From Acidithiobacillus sp. (GTDB taxonomy: Bacteria > Pseudomonadota > Gammaproteobacteria > Acidithiobacillales > Acidithiobacillaceae): a stretch of 30,953 nt of DNA. Made by a program: the position numbers and the translations under genes. Each line of letters opens with the position of its first letter. Position 1 is the stretch's first letter. The notes below the pieces were generated by a model. It saw only the letters and a program-made list of their open reading frames with translations, did no database searches and was not told the origin of the DNA. This document shows, piece after piece, positions 25,978 through 30,953 of the stretch. The stretch covers positions 1-30,953 of the forward strand of contig JAPTWR010000186.1 of NCBI GenBank assembly GCA_028065135.1. Direction: 5' to 3'.

Positions 25978-26739
25978 ATGCTCGCCAAGCGCATTATACC
26001 CTGTCTGGATATCGACCACGGTCGTGTGGTGAAGGGCGTCCAGTTCGTTGCCCTGCGCGATGCCGGCGATCCGGTGGAAGTGGCCAAACGCTACAACGAC
26101 GAGGGCGCTGATGAGATTACCTTTCTCGATATTTCTGCCAGTTATGAAGAGCGTCGTACCCTTGCCGATGTGGTGTCTGCCGTGGCTGCCCAGGTCTTCA
26201 TTCCCCTGACGGTCGGCGGTGGCGTGCGCTGCGTCGAAGATATCCGCACCCTACTTCTCGCCGGTGCCGACAAGGTCAGTATCAACAGCGCCGCCGTCAA
26301 TGAACCGGAACTGGTGCGCGCTGCCGCCCGACGTTTCGGTAACTCCTGTATCGTCGTCGCCATCGATGCCAAGCGCGTGGATGATCATTGGGAGGTTTTT
26401 ACCCACGGCGGGCGGCGCGGCACCGGCCTGGATGCGGTGGCCTGGGCGCGGCAAATGGCCGAATACGGCGCCGGCGAAATCCTGCTAACCAGCATGGATC
26501 GCGATGGTACGGGGGTCGGCTTCGATCTCGCCCTCACCCGTGCCGTCAGTGATGCCGTGCCGGTCCCGGTCATTGCCTCGGGTGGTGTCGGAGAAATCCA
26601 GCACTTCGCCGAAGGCATCCAGCAAGGGCATGCGGATGCGGTATTGGCGGCCAGTGTCTTTCACTTCGGCCAGTTTCGCATCTCCGAGGTCAAGGCACAG
26701 ATGGCAGAGGCGGGTATCCCGGTACGCGCCATCCGCTGA
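25978..26739 (+). CDS. hisF: Imidazole glycerol phosphate synthase cyclase subunit HisF
   Basis: A 253-residue TIM-barrel subunit that uses HisH-derived ammonia to turn PRFAR into imidazole glycerol phosphate and AICAR. Signature stretches are [19 protein letters not shown] with the catalytic Asp, [22 protein letters not shown], and [20 protein letters not shown] with the second catalytic Asp. It begins 4 bp after the hisA stop. The downstream gap to hisIE is 82 bp. Confidence 0.97.
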   Translation: MLAKRIIPCLDIDHGRVVKGVQFVALRDAGDPVEVAKRYNDEGADEITFLDISASYEERRTLADVVSAVAAQVFIPLTVGGGVRCVEDIRTLLLAGADKVSINSAAVNEPELVRAAARRFGNSCIVVAIDAKRVDDHWEVFTHGGRRGTGLDAVAWARQMAEYGAGEILLTSMDRDGTGVGFDLALTRAVSDAVPVPVIASGGVGEIQHFAEGIQQGHADAVLAASVFHFGQFRISEVKAQMAEAGIPVRAIR

Positions 26740-26821
26740 CGAGCGCGGCTTGGCGCACCGGTCAGCCCGTAACCGCGTATATTTTGGATAGTAAGGGCAT
26801 CAACGAGAGGTTCTGACCAGC

Positions 26822-27520
26822 ATGGGTGATACGGAAGCGAAGCATTCGGCCATACTCGCCGCCGTGCACTGGAATGCCGATGGCTTGGTACCCGCCATCG
26901 CTCAGGATGCACGCAGCGGCCAGGTACTCATGCTGGCCTGGATGAACGCCGAGGCCTTGCTGACGACGCTTCGTGTGGGCATGGGCACCTACTGGTCGCG
27001 CTCCCGGCAGGCGCTCTGGCGTAAAGGCGAGACCTCCGGCCATGTCCAGCATCTGGTCGATCTGCGCCTCGACTGTGATGGTGACACCATTCTTATGCGT
27101 GTCATTCAGGAAGGTCCTGCCTGCCACACGGGAGAGAAAACCTGCTTCTTTCTCGGCCAACCCGGCACCGATGGCTGGCAGCATCAGGCCCCGCCGCCCG
27201 GCAGCATCCTGGATAGTTTACAGGCCACGCTGCATGGTCGGCGAATGGCTGATCCCGGCCAATCCTACGTGGCACAACTGCTCCATGGGGGCCGGGATCG
27301 GGTCTTGAAAAAGGTGGGAGAAGAGGCCGCCGAGTTTATCATCGCCTGCAAGAATCCTGAGCCGGAACCGATTATTGCGGAGGCGGCGGACCTCCTCTTT
27401 CACCTGATGGTGGCCTTAGAGGAACATGAATTGCATATAGATGATGTCCTCGGAGAACTGGCGCGCCGCGAGGGCGTTTCCGGCCTGGAAGAGAAAGCGG
27501 CACGGCGCCCCCAAACTTGA
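26822..27520 (+). CDS. hisIE: Bifunctional phosphoribosyl-AMP cyclohydrolase / phosphoribosyl-ATP pyrophosphatase HisIE
   Basis: A 232-residue fusion catalysing steps 2 and 3 of histidine synthesis. The HisI half (about 1-115) has [30 protein letters not shown] and the metal cluster DCDGDT ... [11 protein letters not shown] (C85, C101, C108). The HisE half (about 128-225) has the MazG-like helices [17 protein letters not shown] and [15 protein letters not shown]. In many beta- and other proteobacteria these are two genes, whereas a fused form is known from enterics. It lies 82 bp after hisF; no strong promoter was found in that gap. Confidence 0.96.
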   Translation: MGDTEAKHSAILAAVHWNADGLVPAIAQDARSGQVLMLAWMNAEALLTTLRVGMGTYWSRSRQALWRKGETSGHVQHLVDLRLDCDGDTILMRVIQEGPACHTGEKTCFFLGQPGTDGWQHQAPPPGSILDSLQATLHGRRMADPGQSYVAQLLHGGRDRVLKKVGEEAAEFIIACKNPEPEPIIAEAADLLFHLMVALEEHELHIDDVLGELARREGVSGLEEKAARRPQT

Positions 27521-27596
27521 CGCAAGCGATTTATTTTCCTATGGTCCAACGGTTGGTGTAGTGCGTAAACCCCTCTGCGGGGGAAGGAGAACAGTG

Positions 27597-27815
27597 ATGG
27601 GCGCTTTTAGTATCTGGCATCTGGTCATCATTTTGTTGATAGTGGTCGCGCTGTTTGGCACCGCAAAACTGCGCCACGTGGGTTCGGACCTGGGTTCCGC
27701 CATCAAGGGCTTCCGCTCTGCCGTCAAGGAGGAGGAGGAAAAAAAGGAAATCGTCGGCCACACCATTGACGCCGATGTCCAGCCCAGTAAAGAACACGAA
27801 ACCATTAACCGCTGA
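27597..27815 (+). CDS. tatA: Twin-arginine translocase subunit TatA
   Basis: A 72-residue Tat pore-forming subunit. It has one N-terminal transmembrane helix ([17 protein letters not shown]), the hinge [20 protein letters not shown] and an acidic/lysine tail, all typical of TatA. The frame opens upstream inside hisIE, but the ATG at 27597 has a strong ribosome-binding site (AAGGAGA) six bases upstream. The amphipathic region is followed by a run of Glu and Lys codons containing seven consecutive A. Location after hisIE and before tatB matches many proteobacteria. Confidence 0.96.
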   Translation: MGAFSIWHLVIILLIVVALFGTAKLRHVGSDLGSAIKGFRSAVKEEEEKKEIVGHTIDADVQPSKEHETINR

Positions 27816-27821
27816 CCGCTT

Positions 27822-28193
27822 ATGTTCGACTTCAGCTTCGGCGAACTCGCACTACTCGGGATCATTGCGCTGCTCGTGGTCGGACCGGAAAAAATGCCCG
27901 ATCTTGCGCGCACTGCGGGGAAGTGGTACGGCGCCATGCGGCGTACCATGACGGGCCTGCGCTCTGAGGTCGAACAGCAGTTCTTACTGGATGACCTCCG
28001 CCAAGAAGCGGACCGGCTGCGCGATTACGCCAATGAAGCGCTTTTGCCTACGGACACTACCGCTACAGCCATTCCGACAGCAAGCGATGAAACACCAGAG
28101 ATCATAGCAGAGCAAAAACAGGGTGAACTAGATATACTGCCGGCGCCCGTGCAGCATGCAGAGCTGCCCGGGTCAGAAAACCGCCTGCATTGA
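27822..28193 (+). CDS. tatB: Twin-arginine translocase subunit TatB
   Basis: A 123-residue Tat receptor subunit that works with TatC to recognise twin-arginine signal peptides. It shows the diagnostic MFDFSFGELALLGIIALLVV transmembrane helix ending in GPEKMPDLARTAGKW, then an amphipathic helix (MRRTMTGLRSEVEQQF) and a low-complexity tail rich in Ala, Glu, Pro and Thr. It begins 6 bp after tatA. Confidence 0.95.
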   Translation: MFDFSFGELALLGIIALLVVGPEKMPDLARTAGKWYGAMRRTMTGLRSEVEQQFLLDDLRQEADRLRDYANEALLPTDTTATAIPTASDETPEIIAEQKQGELDILPAPVQHAELPGSENRLH

Positions 28194-28252
28194 TTGTGTA
28201 GCCCGCTCAAACTCACTAGCACATCTATACCGCCTAAGGACGTTTTTTAAGC

Positions 28253-29092
28253 ATGGACAAGTTGGCGGAGAATACCTTTATCGGTCACCTGCTGGAATTG
28301 CGCCGCCGTGTATTATTTGCAGTGATTGCCGTTTTTGTCGGTTTCATGGCCTCTTACCCCTTCTCCAAAGCAATTTATACCATTCTCGCCGCGCCACTGA
28401 TTGAGGTGTTACCCAAGGGCAGTCACTTAATTTACACTAGTTTACCTGAAGTATTTTTAACCTATGTGCAACTTTCCTTACTATCCGGCTTTGTGCTGGC
28501 CCTCCCCATTATTCTCTATCAATTTTGGGCCTTCATAGCCCCCGGCCTTTATGAACACGAGCGCAAGGCCTTTTTCCCACTCATTTTTGCCTCTGTTTTC
28601 CTGTTTATCGGTGGGATGCTCTTTGCCTATTTTATCGTATTCCCGAATGCCTTCCGATTTTTTGTGAGCTTCTCCGGCAATGATATTACCGCCATGCCCA
28701 AAGTCGATAGTTACCTATCGCTCATCGTCAAATTCTCGCTCGCCTTTGGTCTCGCCTTCCAGATTCCCATCCTGATCGTCGTACTGGTACGTATCGGGGT
28801 ACTACAAGTGGCCACATTGCGCCGCAGTCGCCGCTACGCATTCCTGATCTGCGCCATCGCATCGGCAGTACTCAGCCCTCCCGATGTTTTATCCATGGTC
28901 ATGCTGCTCATTCCCATGTACATGCTCTTTGAAGTCGGACTGTTCTTCGCGGCACGGCTGCCCGTATCCCGGCCGGGCGTAGAGGCAGCCGCTGATGATA
29001 CAACAGTAGAGCCGTCGCACCATGTTGCCGCCGAGATGGATACCGCCGAGGAAAGCTTTCGGGATAAGGATGAAAATGGCCCGAAGAGCTGA
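28253..29092 (+). CDS. tatC: Twin-arginine translocase subunit TatC
   Basis: A 279-residue polytopic membrane protein, core of the Tat substrate receptor. Six hydrophobic helices are visible. The N-terminal FIGHLLELRRRVLFAVIAV, the periplasmic SLPEVFLTYVQLSLLSGFV, YEHERKAFFPLI and AIASAVLSPPDVLSMVMLLI are family signatures. The C-terminal tail is acidic and about 35 residues longer than the conserved core. It is preceded by 59 bp after tatB, with a poorly placed ribosome-binding site (AAGGA 14 bases upstream). No intrinsic terminator was found directly after it. Confidence 0.96.
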   Translation: MDKLAENTFIGHLLELRRRVLFAVIAVFVGFMASYPFSKAIYTILAAPLIEVLPKGSHLIYTSLPEVFLTYVQLSLLSGFVLALPIILYQFWAFIAPGLYEHERKAFFPLIFASVFLFIGGMLFAYFIVFPNAFRFFVSFSGNDITAMPKVDSYLSLIVKFSLAFGLAFQIPILIVVLVRIGVLQVATLRRSRRYAFLICAIASAVLSPPDVLSMVMLLIPMYMLFEVGLFFAARLPVSRPGVEAAADDTTVEPSHHVAAEMDTAEESFRDKDENGPKS

Positions 29093-29340
29093 TAAAATGG
29101 TAAAATGGGCACCCCCCATAGGGGCGGAGTTTACCGATTTCGTGGAACGCCATTGGACCGCCTTCCAGTTAACCCGTACCAGGAACCAATCCTCATGACC
29201 ACCTCGCTCACCGGTGTCTACGGTTTTGTCGGACATCACATATCAGGCACCCAGAGAGGCACATTCTGCAAAAGTGGTTTCTGGTCTGCCATAGACCGGT
29301 AATACCGGGGCACACCTACTGATAAAAGCCGCTTCTGGAC

Positions 29341-29361
29341 AAAAAAGGCCGGACCACCGGC
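29341..29361 (-). terminator. Intrinsic terminator on the minus strand
   Basis: Read on the minus strand, GCCGG-TGGT-CCGGC forms a perfect 5-bp GC stem with a 4-nt loop (29361-29348), followed after one C by six T (29346-29341). This is the best-formed terminator in the window. No protein-coding gene lies upstream of it on that strand, so it probably ends a short RNA. Confidence 0.72.
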
Positions 29362-29428
29362 GATGAGCCGACCGCGGCGAATACCGACATCCCGGATCCA
29401 AATATATTGCAGGCACTACGCCGGTCGG
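29341..29428 (-). ncRNA. Candidate intergenic small RNA (about 88 nt)
   Basis: The unit has a promoter upstream and the terminator at 29341-29361 downstream. Its predicted 5' end, CCGACC (29428-29423), can pair with GGTCGG (29373-29368), and the adjoining GGCG with CGCC across a 2-nt bulge, giving about ten base pairs that enclose an AU-rich loop. The two hairpins would occupy most of the transcript. No known sRNA family is recognised, and expression is unproven. Confidence 0.45.
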
Positions 29429-29433
29429 AGAAA

Positions 29434-29463
29434 ATCATATAGAGCCATCTGGTGAGCTTGCAA
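29434..29463 (-). promoter_or_regulatory. Sigma-70-like promoter for the candidate sRNA
   Basis: On the minus strand TTGCAA (29463-29458, 4 of 6 matches to -35) and TATGAT (29439-29434, 5 of 6 to -10) are separated by 18 bp. Transcription would start at about 29427-29425, exactly where the predicted stem of the small RNA begins. The promoter lies on the strand opposite the PAS/GGDEF gene, 40-60 bp before its start. Confidence 0.45.
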
Positions 29464-29499
29464 ATATGAAGAGGGCGACGCACATGAGCGGTAACCATT

Positions 29500-30953
29500 A
29501 TGCATAGCACCACCGAATATCAGCAGGCCGAGGCGAAGTTAAAGCTACTCCGCGCCTTGTTCGACAATTCCAGCGACGCCATCGAGGTGCTCGATCCTGT
29601 CACCCTCCGTTTTTTAGACATAAACGCGACGGGATGCCGCGCCCTTGGCTACACCCGTGAAGAACTCCTGTCCATGAGCATTTACGACATAGACACGGCT
29701 TACAGCGCGGCCCCCCAGAAAGTGCTTGCGCAGTTACGGGAATCGGGACACGCGCTGTTCGAAACCATACACCGCCGCAAGGATGGCTCAACGTTTCCTG
29801 TGGAGGTCAACACGGTATCCGTCGAACTCGACAGACCCTACCTGCTCGCCATCACGCGTGACATCACCGAACGCAAGGCGCTGGAAGCTGCCCAGCAGGA
29901 CGTCGCCAGACGCCTGCAACGGATCACCGATTTCAGTGTGCTTCTTTCCAGCGCCAATGAAGCCATTGCCCAGATGGAGAACGAAGCGGATCTGCTGCGC
30001 ACCCTCTGCGAACTGGCCGCCCAGCACGCTCATCTACGGCTGGCGTGGATTGGTCAACCCGACGACGAAGGCTGGTTTCAAACGCTTGCCGCCGCCGGGG
30101 CGGCGCTGGGCTATCTGTCGGGGATACATATATCCACGTCCGCAGAGCTTCCAGAGGGACAAGGCCCCGCAGGTCAGTCCTGGCGCGATCAAAAACCGGT
30201 TTACATTTTTTCAATCTCCCAAAACTCCCACATGCTTCCATGGGCGCAGCGTGCTGAAACCTTCGGAATGAAGGCAGGCGCCGCTCTACCTATTTTCCGT
30301 GGCGGCAAGCGCTGGGCCGTCTTGGTGGTGTACCACGGCGAAGAGAATATTTTCGATGCCGATCTCCAGAAGATATTGACGGATTTGGCCCAAGACATCG
30401 GTTATGGCCTGGACCGTCTGGATATTCTGCGAAAGGAGCGGGAAGTCAATGCCTTCAACGAGGCGCTGCTGAACACGCAGTCATCCGGTATCGGGGTCGT
30501 GCGTTTTCCAGAAAGGGTCCTCGAGCGGGTCAACGCGCGGATGCTGAAAATGCTCGGGGCATCTTCTCCGGGGGAGTTGATCGGACAACAGGCGCGGGCG
30601 ATCTATCCCGACGCGACAACCTACGCCCGGGTAAGCGCAGTTGAGCAGACAGCCCTAAGCGAAGGTAACGGAACGCTCCGGGATGTACCGCATCGCCGTC
30701 GAGATGGAGAGATCGTCTGGATGGATATTTCCATTCAACGCCTGGACGGTACGGATGGCGCGCAGCGCACGCTCGGTACCTATGTGGACGTGACGGAACG
30801 GCATCGATTGATGGATGAACTCGCACGGCAATCGCTCTCCGATACGCTCACCGGACTACCTAATCGCCGCGCTCTGGATGCAGAGATGGGTAAGGCAATA
30901 GCGCGATCCGACCGTCAGGAGCGGCTCCTGGCGGTGGGGTTTCTCGATCTGGA
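29500..30953 (+). CDS. PAS-GAF-PAS-GGDEF signalling protein (truncated by window end)
   Basis: The first 484 residues of a sensor probably acting on cyclic di-GMP. PAS 1 (about 12-120) reads ALFDNSSDAIEVLDPVTLRF and ends with ITRDITERKALEAAQQ. A GAF-like domain spans about 147-306 (LLRTLCELAAQHAHLRLAWI). PAS 2 (about 317-438) ends YVDVTERHRLMDEL. The GGDEF domain begins at about 440 with the typical SLSDTLTGLPNRRALDAEM and runs off the edge, so its active site, and any EAL domain, cannot be seen. There is no membrane helix, so it appears cytoplasmic. The ATG at 29500 has only a weak ribosome-binding site. Confidence 0.9.
   Translation, partial: MHSTTEYQQAEAKLKLLRALFDNSSDAIEVLDPVTLRFLDINATGCRALGYTREELLSMSIYDIDTAYSAAPQKVLAQLRESGHALFETIHRRKDGSTFPVEVNTVSVELDRPYLLAITRDITERKALEAAQQDVARRLQRITDFSVLLSSANEAIAQMENEADLLRTLCELAAQHAHLRLAWIGQPDDEGWFQTLAAAGAALGYLSGIHISTSAELPEGQGPAGQSWRDQKPVYIFSISQNSHMLPWAQRAETFGMKAGAALPIFRGGKRWAVLVVYHGEENIFDADLQKILTDLAQDIGYGLDRLDILRKEREVNAFNEALLNTQSSGIGVVRFPERVLERVNARMLKMLGASSPGELIGQQARAIYPDATTYARVSAVEQTALSEGNGTLRDVPHRRRDGEIVWMDISIQRLDGTDGAQRTLGTYVDVTERHRLMDELARQSLSDTLTGLPNRRALDAEMGKAIARSDRQERLLAVGFLDL

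Larger units (their letters stand above)
29093..29499. other. 407-bp non-coding gap between tatC and the PAS/GGDEF gene
   Basis: No convincing protein gene is seen on either strand. The gap opens with an 8-bp tandem duplication (TAAAATGG at 29093-29100 and 29101-29108). It holds small inverted repeats at 29283-29297 (GGTCT-GCCAT-AGACC, with one extra pair at the base) and 29296-29308 (CCGGT-AAT-ACCGG). Its right half carries the candidate minus-strand small RNA described separately. The sequence looks more AT-rich than its neighbours around 29400-29470. Confidence 0.7.

Noticed and set aside
26740..26821. Possible promoter before hisIE (TTGGCG ... TATATT)
   Set aside because: The spacing is about 22 bp, too long for sigma-70, and it does not fit a sigma-54 -24/-12 pattern exactly.
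27567..27583. CCCC...GGGG hairpin next to the tatA ribosome-binding site
   Set aside because: The stem is only four base pairs and ends before the AAGGAG, so regulation by sequestration is not supported.
29105..29302. Small plus-strand open frame (65 codons) after tatC
   Set aside because: It has no ribosome-binding site, no family resemblance and a composition unlike the neighbouring genes; not supported as a gene.
29484..29507. Seven-codon open frame overlapping the start of the PAS/GGDEF gene
   Set aside because: It could be a leader peptide because a GAGG-like site lies upstream, but it is too short to support from sequence alone.
29316..29513. Small minus-strand open frame (65 codons) over the candidate sRNA
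   Set aside because: It starts upstream of the predicted transcript start and runs through the terminator hairpin, and it has no ribosome-binding site; a structured RNA explains the region better.

Overview
The window is a dense, GC-rich (roughly 58-60% by eye) proteobacterial chromosome segment made almost entirely of housekeeping genes. Gene content and order (LPS transport genes next to rpoN, a regulatory PTS cluster with HPr kinase, lptD-surA divergent from amgK-murU, then ibaG-grxD-murA-his-tat) suggest an Acidithiobacillus-like organism. That assignment is an inference from memory of gene order, not a search result. No tRNA, rRNA, CRISPR array, insertion sequence or phage gene was seen.

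Left half (1-14446, minus strand): nineteen genes run in one direction, many with 4-nt ATGA start/stop overlaps. In transcription order they are amgK-murU (cell-wall sugar recycling), two unrecognised small genes, kdsD-kdsC (Kdo synthesis for LPS), lptC-lptA-lptB (LPS transport), rpoN (sigma-54), hpf (ribosome hibernation), ptsN, hprK, rapZ, a mannose-type EIIA, ptsH, ptsI (a regulatory phosphotransferase chain with no sugar permease in view), an AsmA-like envelope protein, and mutY, which is cut by the window start.

Middle (14476-19645, plus strand): lptD and surA (outer-membrane LPS assembly and its chaperone) are divergent from amgK with only 29 bp between them. They are followed by an ABC-2 permease without an adjacent ATPase, then ibaG (BolA family) and grxD (monothiol glutaredoxin).

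Right part (19655-29092, plus strand): murA and the histidine genes hisG-hisD-hisC-hisB-hisH-hisA-hisF-hisIE, with five consecutive 4-nt overlaps from murA to hisH, are followed by tatA-tatB-tatC. A 407-bp gap then holds a candidate small RNA on the minus strand, with a sigma-70-like promoter and a clear intrinsic terminator. The window ends inside a PAS-GAF-PAS-GGDEF signalling protein.

No wholly new system is evident. The points most worth a second look are the candidate sRNA at 29341-29428, the permease-less regulatory PTS cluster, the two unknown genes between murU and kdsD, the ABC-2 permease without its ATPase, and the LptD with a reduced cysteine set.
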